Of a DNA stretch of 64,000 nucleotides, positions 49,190 through 60,885 are shown piece by piece; the stretch's first letter is position 1; each line of letters starts with the position of its first letter. The DNA comes from Phocoena phocoena (lineage: Eukaryota > Chordata > Mammalia > Artiodactyla > Phocoenidae): contig NC_089239.1 of NCBI RefSeq assembly GCF_963924675.1, positions 29,659,818-29,723,817 on the forward strand, given 5' to 3'. The position numbers and the translations under genes are program-made. The notes under the pieces were generated by a model. That model saw only the letters and a list, made by a program, of their open reading frames with translations, had not been told where the DNA came from and made no database searches.

Positions 49190-49560
49190 AAGTGCTTGTG
49201 TCCTGTTCCTCGTGTCGTGGTAAGACATGGGAAGCTTTCTATCCTGGGAGTGACGTGATCTGACGTGTTTCTGAGCGGACGTGGCTGCTGTGTGGAGAGC
49301 TCCCTGCAGGGGAGCAGGATGGCATCAGGGAACGCGCTAGCAGCTGCTGCGGTCAGTATTCCAGTGGGAGAGACTGCAGCTCGGAGTGGGTGGCAGGAGG
49401 GGTAGCGGTGGCAAGACGCGCTCTGATTTGGATGCTCTCGTGACGGTCGAGGTCAAAGGCTTTCTCATGGGTGGGCTGCAGGTTGTAAGGGCAGAGGAGT
49501 GGGATAATCCCGGGGCTGTTGACTTGGACGACCACATAACAGTTGGTAAGAAGATGACTT
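49190..49560 (+). repeat. L2-like LINE fragment
   Basis: Contains 'gggagtgacgtgatctgacg' and neighbouring wording typical of the L2 3' region. Weak, diverged match. Confidence 0.4.
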
Positions 49561-49904
49561 AGCAAACATCCATGATGATTTAGAGGGGTGTGTGTGGAGG
49601 CTTCTCTTTCCTCGTACGCACCCAGGCAGACGCCACGGAGCTGTGAGAGGTACCAGCGCAGGGACGGGCCATCCACCCAGCACCAGGCATCACCGGATCC
49701 ACAAATCCGGCATGAGTGGCCCTGCAGTTTGACACAGCGGCTGCCCCTGTTCCCCCCTGACTCCCTGCAGCTGAGTACAAGTGACGGTAGCCCCAGGAGC
49801 CACCGTGTCACCCATGGGACCCTTGCCAGATAGCCCACTCGGCCAATTTTCCTAAATAACACAAGGTAGCATCACCTTGAATAATTTCTTCTGCTTCAGG
49901 ATCC

Positions 49905-50395
49905 ATGGTACTGTATTAGTTTTCTGTGGCTGCTATAACAAATTTTTCAGAGGCTAAAAAAAAAAACACCCCACAAATCTATTTTCTTACAGTTTCAGAG
50001 GTCAGTAATCTGAAATAGGTTTCTGGAGGCTCTAGGAGAACAGTTGTTTCCTGCCCTTTCCAGCTTCTGGAGGCCACCCATGTCCCTGGGCTCGTGTCCC
50101 CTTCCGGCGATTAGGTCATGACCTCTGCTTCCATAGCCAAATCTGTGATTTCCCGCTTTCGCCTTCCACTTATTGGGACCCTCGTGGTCTCATGGAGCCC
50201 ACCTGGATAACCCAGAGCATCTCCCATCTCGAGGTCGTTAACTTCATCGCATCTGTAAAGTGCCTGTCACCGCGGAAGGAAACACATTCACAGATCCTGG
50301 GGACCCGCCTGTGGACAGCTGTGGGCGCCGTTATCCTGCCTTCTCCCCCATGCACAAACGCATTAATTCTATAAAGGCCATGTAACACTGTTTAT
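49905..50395 (+). repeat. Old mammalian interspersed repeat, family not resolved
   Basis: Begins 'ttagttttctgtggctgcta' and continues 'ttcttacagtttcagaggtc', 'ccagcttctggaggccaccc'. Related in style to 27840-28130; a common mammalian repeat whose name I do not recall securely. Confidence 0.55.
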
Positions 50396-50714
50396 TGTGT
50401 CCCCGGCTGATGACTTTTAATTGATTTGAGTTCTGTAAGGACAGGCTTTCTAAAAGTTTAGGAAGACACAGAAGGAGGAAGGCGTGTGAAGAGTAGAGCT
50501 TGGCGTGATGTGTCTGCAAGCCAAGGAGCCCGAGATTCCTGGCAGCTCCAGGAGGGAGGCCTGGACCACCTTCTCCCTCAGAGCCCGCCCCCACCAGCAG
50601 GGACCCTGCCCATGCCTTCACGTAAAATTCCTAGTCCTCAGAATGGGCTTAGGTCCTTGTAAGTAAGGAGACAGACCGTTTGGAAACAGAGCACGTTGAG
50701 AAAAATTGAAAAGG

Positions 50715-51075
50715 AAACGTTTACAGAACCTAGGGGTAAGACAGGAATAAAGACACAGACCTACTAGAGAATGGACTTGAGGACATGGAGAGGGGGAACG
50801 GTAAGCTGGGACGAAGTGAGAGAGTGGCATGGACATACATACACTACCAAATGTAGAGTCAATAGCTAGTGGGAAGCAGCCGCATAGCACAGGGAGATCA
50901 GCTCGGTGCTTTGTGACCACCTAGAGGGGTGGGATAGGGAGGGACAGGGAGATGCAAGAGGGAGGAGATATGGGGATATATGTATATGTATAGCTGATTC
51001 ACTTTGTTATAAAGCAGAAAATAACACACCATTGTAAAGCAATTATACTCCAATAAAGATGTAAAAAAAAAAAAA
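50715..51075 (+). mobile_element. 5'-truncated L1 3' end
   Basis: Plus-sense copy of the same 3' end as the full-length L1 in this window (compare 'aagctgggacgaagtgagag' and 'aaagcaattatactccaata'). It ends in a 14-A tail at 51062-51075. The polyadenylation signal aataaa is just before the tail. Confidence 0.9.
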
Positions 51076-51889
51076 AGAATAGAGTAGGTTGCCCTGGGCC
51101 TCCAACCGTTCCCAGTCTGTTCACGTCCTTCCTGACGCGGTGCTCACCTGCGGTGCTGGCCCTGAGCAGGGCTGAGCCGTGGGGGCGGGGCAGGGGAGGG
51201 TGTGGACTCCCCAGGACAGGAGCAAGGGCAGGACTGGGGCGGGGCTGTCATAGGGCAGGAAAGCAGGAAAGCAGGAAAGCGGTAACTTTAAACAGCATAC
51301 TACTCACCAGTGTCGTGATTTCAGACGGCGGCACAGCAGCTGCCTCAAAATCTTAGGAGTACTTCGCCCTTGCTAAGGCACTAATTAAGCCACAGGTTCT
51401 TCTGTAAGATCCGACTTCTGACAGGTCCTGTGTTTTGTCTGTCTGGTATCTTGTACATCCAATGCCTTCTACTAAGAAGACAGGAATCGGCAGGTAGCTG
51501 TTCAGAGAGAAAGAATGGGATGACAAGGCCCTTACATGATTGCACTGAAAACACACATCCGCACACATGTAAATCCATACGTGCTTGCTCTGTGTGGAGG
51601 TTCCCATATATTTCCATTATGTCATCATCATTTTCCACGTATAAATCGGCAGTGCGTTTACCTTATTTTGAAATAGAGGAAGACCCATAGAACTATAACA
51701 CAATGTCCAGGCCTCCAGTGTTTTATCGGTTGCAATAAAAAAAAAATAATAATTCAGTACGGGACAGTTAAATGGTGAGCCACCTGGCTGCCCCGGGATT
51801 TGGGGATTTAAAGTTAATCCATCCCCACATAAAACAGGAATAGACTCTGCTGAGCTGCCCGGGTGGCGGGCACCTTCCCGCAGGGCAAC

Positions 51890-52060
51890 CTTAGGTAAGA
51901 AGCGCCATCTCACTGAGCCGCAGCTCCTCATCTGGGAAATGGACCTAGAGACAGCATGTCCTTCACAGGATTGTGTGAAAGCTAAGAGTTAAGGGTGTGT
52001 GGTGCTTTTCACGGTGATCGGCAAAAGTAAGAACCTAACGTATGTTAGCCTTACAACAGA
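51890..52060 (+). repeat. MIR SINE relic
   Basis: Weak match: 'cctcatctgggaaatggacc', 'ttcacaggattgtgtgaaag'. Confidence 0.45.
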
Positions 52061-52486
52061 AATAACTTATTAATCCCCTGCAAGAGCTGTAAATACCACT
52101 TCTTACATCCTGTCCCCGTGGTCTTAGGTACAGAAAGAACGTATTAACCCTAAAATTGACAAAAGACACTTGCTCTGGACCAGTGAACCCTTGGCCGTGG
52201 ACCCGTCCATTCATTGCACGGCTGGTCCTGGGGAACACCCACAAAAGCTTGTAAACGCTGTTGGCGCTCATAGGAGAAGAGGCTCCGAGGCCCCTTTATT
52301 GAGGAAGGGGTTGTGAGAGAAGGCTGGAACAGGGGTGGTCTGGGTGGACAAAGGGAGGACATCTGCGTCTGGCCTTTGGGGACCCAAGAATAGACTCTTT
52401 CCTGATCCGGAGGATTTCAGTGTATTTGAGACACCGCTTCTCCTAAGGCCTCCGTGGTACTGATTTTCATGTATTGTTATTTTAAG

Positions 52487-52779
52487 CTTCTCCAGAACCA
52501 TCAGATCCTAGTACTCCAAGTGAGAGCTCTCAGAGTTTAAGGATACTTTTGGGATTTGTGTCTCTCAATGAAAACAGCTTACCAACGACACCCGAACGCT
52601 CACTATTCGTGAAAAGCACCGACCCCTGGGAAATCAAAAAGCACAGGATGCACTGTGGCTTAAAGAAAAATGCCTGGTCATGTAGTTGTGATGACTCAAA
52701 GGTTTCCTCTTGCGGGCATGACGTGTTCATTGATACTAATATAGATGATTGCCTTAAAAAAACTGTAGAAATGAACTGA
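52487..52779 (+). other. Unassigned exon-like reading frame in intron 11
   Basis: After a pyrimidine-leaning acceptor-like run (gttattttaag, AG at 52485-52486) an open frame runs 97 codons to a TGA at 52777-52779. It starts ASPEPSDPSTPSESSQS, passes NENSLPTTPERSLFVKSTD, then a Cys-rich stretch (SCSCDD, SSCGHD) and ends LKKTVEMN. It looks more protein-like than other intronic frames and matches no repeat I know. The frame needs one base from an upstream exon (phase 1), which fits exon 8 but not exon 11 (phase 0); joined to exon 11 it would stop after 17 codons. I do not recognise the product. It could be an alternative terminal exon, a conserved non-coding element or chance. Confidence 0.3.
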
Positions 52780-53378
52780 ATCCCTTTCTCTGTTCAGCTC
52801 CATCTTAAATAAGACAGACATCCTCTCTGCTTCTTGAACGGCCTCCTCCCTTAATTTTCTAAACGAAATCAATTGGACAAGCATGATAAACTATTTTGAG
52901 AGACAGAAGTTGCCCCTGCCGCTTACCAAGCCACACCAGCTGGTTTCTAAAGCTTAGTGCACAGTGTAGGACTCACCTGCAGCGTGTCCCATGACTTTGG
53001 AGCTTCACAGGCGGCAGCTTCTCTTAGGGTCAAGGTTTGAAGACTCCACACACTTACTTGAAGGGTCATGTTGCCTTTGTGCAAAAGGAGTGACTCTCGC
53101 CCTGTGGTCTGCCTCCTTTTTCCTTGTCCCCAGCGCAGTTTGGGGGGTTCTTAAAATACTCCTCTTGGCGAGCGCCATGGACTTGCCTCCAAGAAAAGCA
53201 TTGCTGGGAATGCTTTTATTCCAGGGTTTGTGTGGTATTCTCTGGAAATTTTTTGTGAAGGAGAATTCTAGCAGCTCTTCAAAATGAGACAGTTGTATGT
53301 GGTCCAGTTAGTCATAGCCAAAAAATCATGATGATTTTATAACACAATTCAGTTTGAATTTTTACTTAATCTGGGGGG

Positions 53379-53402
53379 TGTGTGTGTGTGTGTGTGAGTG
53401 AG
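53379..53402. repeat. (GT)n microsatellite
   Basis: GT alternation ending in gagtgagtg, about 24 bp. Confidence 0.9.
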
Positions 53403-55369
53403 TGAAAACTCTGTTGGCGATTTCTACTTGTTTACAGTTCCCACTTCCATTGTTAACTCTGCTGTTTTCAGCAAAGAGAATAACTTGTGCTCTTCCTGCT
53501 TCGTGACTGAGTTGTCTATCAGAAACAGAAATTAGGCCTGTGTCCTGTTCACAGGAGACAGGAAGAAAAACAGAGAAATCGGTTTGACCAAAGTGTCCCT
53601 TTAGACTGAAGTGTGTTTGTTATTTTTTGTTCAAGCGTGGGCTCTTCGAATTCTTTAGCAGAATTGTCTCACTTTCACTTGTTTGGTGTCTGCCACACTC
53701 CTGCTGACTCACCCGTGATTCCGCTCTGCCTACTTGCCACCTCTCTCCAGGGAGGGGAGGGGCCCTGTCACCTCTTCTCCCCTCTGCTCCCAGTACATGT
53801 ATCTCTGTCCCCCTTTCAGAGACCCGCAGAGGAGTGACTCAGCCTCTATGTTCAGGTCTAAAAGTGTTGATTCTGACTGCTTTTGAATAAGGCTTGGTAG
53901 AGGGTCTTAAAAGCTAAATCACCTGTAAATGCAAATCCAGGGCTTAGAAGCGAAATCAGTTCTGCAGCCACATTTCAAGGCAGTGAACTCAACAGAAGAA
54001 CAGAAAAACACTTTATAATCAAGTGTTTCATAAATCAAAACATGATGTCATAGTGGGTCAATTGTCTTGAAATAATGTGATTCGGTTTTGGCTTTCTCAC
54101 ACAGAACTCAGTAAGCAATGAGTTTGATAAGACGTACTGTATGTTATTGGTGTGAGCACGGAATAAAACAACCGAATTAGAATGAAACAGTTCCTGCAGC
54201 CCATGCCTGTCGTGTTGCTCTGAAGAATGCTTAGTCACCCTCCTAAAATTACAGCCAGTGGTGGAACCAGACTGGAATCTGGGGTTTTCACTGGTGTTCT
54301 GGTACATCCCTGCCCTCCTGGGACTGTTCAGAAGGAATCGTCTTGAAACTATTTTCTCTCTCTCTTTTTTTAAACCTTAAGTTGGCATATTAACTTTGAA
54401 TAATTTTGAGACAGAATGTACTTTATACACCACACTTGTCACCAGGGTCTGTGAGCTGTTTTCCTAAGTTCTCCAGCAAACATTTATTGGCTGCAATCAC
54501 ACGCTGGGCGTTGATGACATAAGATCTCCAGCCTGGGCCTTTGAATCTTCATTGCCTTAATTCAAGTTATATTCACTCTCCCGCAGATTATACCTCGATG
54601 AAGTACTTATACTTTAAAAAACGTTTTCACATCCACTGTCTCCAGGACCCTGTGAGATAGTAAACATTGTTCTGTTTAGTGGTAGAGACACTAGGAAGAA
54701 TAGCTCACCTGACTTGGATGTGAATCTTTGAAACAGTCTTGATAAAGGTATTACCCTAGGCACTGGCTATAACAGTCATCTCAAAGTACACCTCATTTAA
54801 AATTTTTCATTATTAAAATAACGGATTCTGTTTGTGGACAGACACAGAGCCTGCCGTCCTCTGCTCCTTTCACTTGTGGTGGTTCCTGGAAGGTGCCCAA
54901 GACCCTTCTCTGTGCACCCTGGGGCCACAGGAGGTAGTGGATCTGTAGGGATCCTGCACCTGCTCTGCCATCCTGTCATCCCAGCCAGACCTGGGGTATT
55001 CTTTCCACCTGGGAGGTGCTGTGCTTTCCCAGCTCCATAGGCTCAGCACTGAGGACAGATAGGAAAAAGTGATTTGCCTAGAAGGTCCGGGGCTTGGGTG
55101 TTGCCCTTCTTGAGAACACTTGGAAAGTTGTGTGGACAGGACTGTGAGTGTCACCTTGGAGTGACCCGTGCTGGAGTTTAAGGGGTGAAAGTCATCTTTA
55201 GGGGGAGGAGGCTGTGAAGTCCTGGAGCGCAGCCATTGACTGTGTTATGAGTGAAGTTCCACCATCATTTTGGAATTCGTAGCTTCACATCGATAATTGG
55301 TTCTTCCGCTGTACGAAGGTGCTGGATAGGTCCCACAGCTGAGACTGCAGGAGACAAAGCCCTGGGCGC

Positions 55370-56450
55370 TTAGTTAGGACGCAGAGGAAAGGGCTTTGGC
55401 TTCATAGGTCATGGCCAGGAGCTTGGGAAGCCACTGGGGTATTTTAACGAGAGGACGGCAGGCTTTTCTGTCTCTGGCTTCGTGTAAAGAATGGATTGCA
55501 GGGAGGCAAGAGCAGAGGGACCTGAAGCAGGCAGTTAACGATCGTCCAGGTGAGAAAGCACGATGGCCGTGACCGGGATCAGTTTGGTGCACTTTCTAGG
55601 AAGATCTGACAGGGTTGGACAACATAGGTGTGTGGAAATAAAGAAGTCAGGGTGCCTCCTGCCTAAATATTTCACTTGAGCAGCTGTAAATGATTGAGAA
55701 TTCTGTAGGGTAGGCAGTGGTACCAGTTACTGAGATGGGGAATACTGGGGAAGAAAAATGTTTGTAGGGCTTGGGGTATGATAAAAAAAATTCTGGGTTC
55801 TACGTATTAGGTTTGCGATTTCTATTAAACAACCACATAGAGATATCACATCAAATTGTATAAAATATAACTACCAAATTATATTTTCTGTAATTCAGTA
55901 TTTATTTGTTTGTTTATTCAGGGCAAAGGTTAGGGCTGTAAATATCCAGTTGGGAACCATTAGCACATAGGTGGTATTTAAGCTGCACCTGCGGAGTGAG
56001 GAGGGCAGTGAGCTTAGGACTGGGCCCTGGGCGGTGCCAACCGCTGGGGAGAAGGAAGAAGAGCTAGCAAGTGAAACCAAGAAGGATCAGGTGGTGGCAG
56101 AGGGGGACCACCAGGAGAACTGATTCTCAGGCAAAATAGGAACTGTCTCAGGAAGCAGAGCGCGTTCAGCGGTGCTGAATTCCACTGAAAGGCGAAGAGG
56201 GTAAGGACAGAGAAATGACCATTAGGTGTGACCAGATGGATGTGGTCAGAGACCTTAGAAGCATCAGGCTTAATGATAAGGAGGGTTGAAGAGTTAATAG
56301 TGAGAAAAGAAGTGGGAACAGTGAGTGTAGAACTGTCTCTGCACCTCCTGGCGTCTGGACGGGGCAGCATGAAATGTGACTCAAGCCTCGTAGCATGGCA
56401 CATTGAAAGGCAGCATTCCTGGGGCCTGACAATTTGGTTTTGTTATGATG
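55370..56450 (+). repeat. Long L2-like LINE fragment
   Basis: About 1 kb in L2 order: 'taacgatcgtccaggtgaga', 'gtaccagttactgagatggg', 'ccagttgggaaccattagca', 'ggactgggccctgggcggtg', 'gtgaccagatggatgtggtc'. This is the longest ancient LINE piece in the window. Confidence 0.6.
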
Positions 56451-57310
56451 AATTGGAATTGGTCTGGTGAAGCACCTGAATCTATTGGCTTTAGCAGGGG
56501 AAAAAAAATACTAGATTAAGGTTGTATATGTTAAAGCAGAAGTTTCCGTATTTGGCAAACAGTGTAAATGCACGAGGCTACACATGAGAAAACCCAGTGA
56601 TTCCCTTCATGCGGGGCTTGTTGCTGCCCATCCCTTTCAAAATACGGCCTTCAGGGGTCTCACTGTTTCTGTTTTGTTTTGTTTAACTAGGGGCAGCTAA
56701 GTAGAAATGCCAGTTCTTAACTTTTCTTAACTTCAAATTATCTCTTCCTCGCTTTATGCTTGAGAATTCTAGGACCTCAACTTAGTCCATGTGGAATTGA
56801 ATTGCAAATTCAAAGTTCATTTTTAGAAAAAAACTTCAGTTATACCTAAAGGTACATATTTATTATTTAACATTTGCAACTTTGTGTTGGATTCCTAAAC
56901 TTTCACCTGTGTTTCTGGCATCCCAGTGAAGCGGTGCTCTCCTTCAACAGCACAGAGTATCTTACCTTCAGGTTCTCATCAGAAAATGCAACCATGATTT
57001 CATTCTCTGGAACTTTTCAAAAATTAGGTTCCACTCTCCATCATTGAGATTATCTGTTGGTGACCTTGGGGACATTTTTAACTGTGCATTCTTTTAGGTT
57101 TCTAAACTCTATTCCTGAGTTACAATAGATTGCCACAGAACATCGTACTTGAGCTCTGTTCATCCCTGCACAAGTACCCTCTGTGAATTGGGCTTTAGTG
57201 GAAATAGTAGGTTTTTGAAGAGAGAGGATGCAAGAAATACTGGATTTTAAAAAACTATTGTATGTTTTTCAAAACTGAAATTGACAACATTTTGCTACCT
57301 GATACTTTTT

Positions 57311-57493
57311 TTTTTTTTTTTTTGCTGTACACGGGCCCCCCACCGCCGTGGCCTCTCCCGTCGCGGAGCACAAGCTTCGGACTCGCAGGCCCAGCCGCTC
57401 TGCGGCATGTGGGATCCTCCTGGACCAGGGCATAAACCCATGTCCCCTGCATTGGCAGGCGGACCCCCAACCACTGCACCACCAGGGAAGCCC
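57311..57493 (-). mobile_element. CHR-type SINE (short)
   Basis: Minus-sense with a long T tail and a further internal deletion compared with other short copies ('ctcgcaggcccagccgctct'). Duplications with one mismatch (ctacctgatacttttt / ctacttgatacttttt) lie at 57295-57310 and 57494-57509. Confidence 0.92.
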
Positions 57494-57636
57494 CTACTTG
57501 ATACTTTTTATGTATGATTCACACAATGTGTTTCTCCTAAAATTCATTGCCCTGGAAGGTTCTCTACAGAAAACCTTTTAGGCTCTTTTTTTTTAACTGG
57601 AGAATAAGAAATACGTAACTGAAAGTGATTTTGTCA

Positions 57637-58000
57637 GGCTTCCCTAGTGGCGCGGTGGTTAAGAATCCGCCTGCGAATGCAGGGGACATGGGTTCGAGCC
57701 CTGGTCCGGGAAGATCCCACATGCCGTGGAGCAGCTAAGCCCGTGAGCCACAACTACTGAGCCTGCGCTCTAGAGTCCGTGAGCCAAACCGCTGAGCCCG
57801 CGAGCCACAACTACCGAAGCCTGCACGCCTAGAGCCCGTGCTCCGCAACAAGAGACGCCACCATGATGAGAAGCCCGCGCACCTCAATGAAGAGTAGCCC
57901 CTGCTCACCACAACTGGAGGAAGCCCGTGTACAGCAACGAACACCCAGTGCAGCCAAAAAAATAAATAAATAAAACAGTTATTTTTTAAAAAAAGAAAAA
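57637..58000 (+). mobile_element. CHR-1-type SINE (long form)
   Basis: Plus-sense, about 364 bp, full central units, (aataa)n tail then A-rich sequence. Perfect 15-bp duplications of aaagtgattttgtca lie at 57622-57636 and 58001-58015. Confidence 0.94.
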
Positions 58001-59679
58001 AAAGTGATTTTGTCAACTGAAATAGCAGCTTGCCTTAGATGCCTGATAGATCTACTTCTTAGTTCTTTTAAATTGGTCCTTGATCTTTTGCAAGAACAAA
58101 TATCCTGTGCTTGAATAATGAAGTTCTGCATAACCTAATAATTTATCAAACACTGGTGGTTCTCAGGGAGTTCACAGACTTGAGACGTCAGCCTTGACAC
58201 ATAAATGCAGTCGTGTGATCTCTGGTCGTGGGCTCTCGTGACACTGAGGCAGAATGAAGTGCTTCCATCCTTCACGTGGTCCATCCTGCCTTCCTTGCAG
58301 GCTGCCTGCTATGTGCCATATCGCACACCATTGGAGAGGGTCCTTCAGTGAATAGAGAAGCACATTTCCACTGAACTTTGTTTCCTATAACTCTTTTTTA
58401 TTTTGGTTTTGTTGGATGACAGCAAAACAAGAAAGACCAGTATACAAGCATTAATATTATGCACAGGACTTTTTTCCTTTTAGGCATTTCTAATATTTGT
58501 GGATGCCTATCGAAGTAGAACACTTATTTCAACTGTTAAACTGTGGACAGTATTTTTTGGTAGGAAAACTCACGTAGAACAAAAAACAAAAAAACCCCAA
58601 AAACAAAACAAAAAGAAAACCTCGCGTAGAGGCAGCCATACCCTCCTTAGCACAAGGGACGAGGGTGAAACAGAGACGGTTTGAAACATTAAAGCAGCCC
58701 CTTTTTAGCAGACACTGGTTATTTATTTAGTGATTAGAAGCTCTTTGAGGGCAGAGGCTGTGCCTGTCTTTACTTATGTGGCCCAGGACTCAGGATGGGA
58801 CGTGGAACATAGCACTTTCTAGTTGAATCAATGTGTGAGTAGATGACTAAACATAGTGTTATTTCTTTTAAAAATCTTGGAATTTATTCTTGCCTCTGAT
58901 GAGCTAAAAATGTCATTTAAAAATACTATACATCATTATAAATTACAGAAGTGTCCATGTAGTTCATGTGTTTCTCATTAAAATTCATGAAAATAAGATG
59001 ACCTGATGCCCATTGAAGAAAAAAATCTTTATAACTCAAATTCACATAAAGAGCAAACAACAGAGATTGCTGTTACTAGCCACAATATTTGCTTTATTGT
59101 CAGGGGTGGTCAGAATAATTTCTACTCTGTTTTCGCAGCGAAGTGATGTTTCTGCGATTTATTTTAGTTACATTGGAATGTGTTATATTTATTTCTCTGT
59201 TTTCATTTTGATAGGAGAAGTGGAGCTCGTGTTATTTATGAAGATGTTTGGACCTCTCATTTAGCTACACTGGTGGAATGCTGGGTCACCCTGCTCTCTG
59301 CTCAGCAGGGTGTAAAAAGTAGCTAACCATGAGCAGTGAAGCTCTGAAATCCAAGAATCATCCGTTTTCATTTCTGCAGCCTGAAAAGATGGAGTAAAGC
59401 ATAAGCGGAACAAATCTCACTTGAATGCCTGCGTGTGATATAGCCAGACTTGTTTGTAAGAAGGTACACATCAACATGTAGCTTCTTTTTCCTCTTACCA
59501 TCTGGTGTTTCGTCTCTGTAAGTTAGTATCTCTTAAAAAGAGAGAAGAATTCGTAACTACTTATTTTTAGTACTTTATTGCTTATTTTGTCCATCTTGGT
59601 TAAATACACTGTGTTAAGTTCTGGGTTTCCTTCTGTGCTCCCCTCACCCCCTTCTTGGAGACAGCTGGAGCAGTGCTTT

Positions 59680-59830
59680 TTAAACCTCAGTAACACGTGA
59701 ATCACTTGGGGTTCTTACTGAAACGCAGATTCTGATTCAGTGGGTCTGGGTCTCGGGTTCTTCATCTGCTCCCAGCTCCCAGGTGCTGATGGTCCCAGGA
59801 CCACGTAGGGAGGGGCTGGCGCCCAGTGAG
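59680..59830. repeat. MER5-like hAT-Charlie relic
   Basis: Contains 'tcacttggggttcttactga', 'gcagattctgattcagtggg' and 'ccaggtgctgatggtccca', the MER5A pattern. Confidence 0.65.
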
Positions 59831-60167
59831 CGTGTCTGAGGGTGGAGATGGTGCTGCTTCCAGAAGATGCTAGTCACGTAGAAAAGTTAAAGAGGTGGGG
59901 CTGTCTTGTCAGGAGACTTACCTACGCTCAGCTTGTCAGTATAACAGTCCTTTGTGGAAACCGAGACTTGAACAGTTCTGATAAATTGCTCACGATCACA
60001 GGGCTTGAACATGGTGGATTTGGGGTTTGAATTCAGCTTTCCTCCATTCGTAGCCCACAGCCTTTCTGGCATCTACTTCCAGAGATAGCCCAGGGGATAT
60101 TTTGATTTTTGCTGCCTTAAACTTTGATATACTCATCCTGTGACTGCACACCACCTTGTGTGTTTTT

Positions 60168-60378
60168 TTGTTTTGCTTTTTTTTTTTTGCAGTACGCGGG
60201 CCTCTCACTGTTGTGGCCTCTCCCGTTGCGGAGCACAGGCTCCGGACGTGCAGGTCAGCGGCCATGGCTCACGGGCCCAGCCGCTCCGCGGCATGTAGGA
60301 TCCTCCCGGACCGGGGCACGAACCCGCGTCCACTGCATTGGCAGGCGGACTCCCAACCACTGCGCCACCAGGGAAGCC
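60168..60378 (-). mobile_element. CHR-type SINE (short)
   Basis: Minus-sense copy. Perfect 16-bp duplications of caccttgtgtgttttt lie at 60152-60167 and 60379-60394. Confidence 0.93.
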
Positions 60379-60539
60379 CACCTTGTGTGTTTTTGAAAGA
60401 TTAATGGCTAAGAGAGTGAATTTTGGTGCCAGCCTTGCCACTCCCCAGCTGTGTGACGAGGAAGGCAGTGAGTGTCCAGTGAGCACTAAGTTGATATTGA
60501 TTTACTAATATTAGTAGGCAAGACTTTTTGACACCCGTC

Positions 60540-60885
60540 ACTAGTCTTCATTCAAATCATAATGCATGTGAACCTTGAAAGCACGATGCCAAGTGAAAGA
60601 AGCCAAAAGATCACATACTGTGGGGTCTCTTTCCTATGATGGATCTGGAAGAGGAAGATCCTTGGACAGAGGCCGATTAGTAGTTACCGGGGTGGACCGG
60701 AGAGCAGGTTGAGGAGTAATCACTTAATGGGTACGGGGTGTATTCCTGGGCTGACGCAATAGTTTCAAAACTAGAAGGAGGTAGTGTTTGCACAACATGG
60801 TGAATAAACTAAATGCCACTGAGCCATACACTTGAAAAGGGTTACTTGTGTATTATGTGAATTTCGCCTGAATTTTAAAAATCAC
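60540..60885 (+). repeat. Old L1M-type 3' UTR fragment
   Basis: Pattern of the L1M 3' UTR: 'gattagtagttaccggggtg', 'cacttaatgggtacggggtg', 'gtttgcacaacatggtgaat', 'aaatgccactgagccataca'. Confidence 0.7.

Noticed and set aside
13120..60400. tRNA genes suggested by box A/box B-like sequences
   Set aside because: All such matches fall in the heads of tRNA-derived SINEs with target duplications, not in free-standing tRNA genes.
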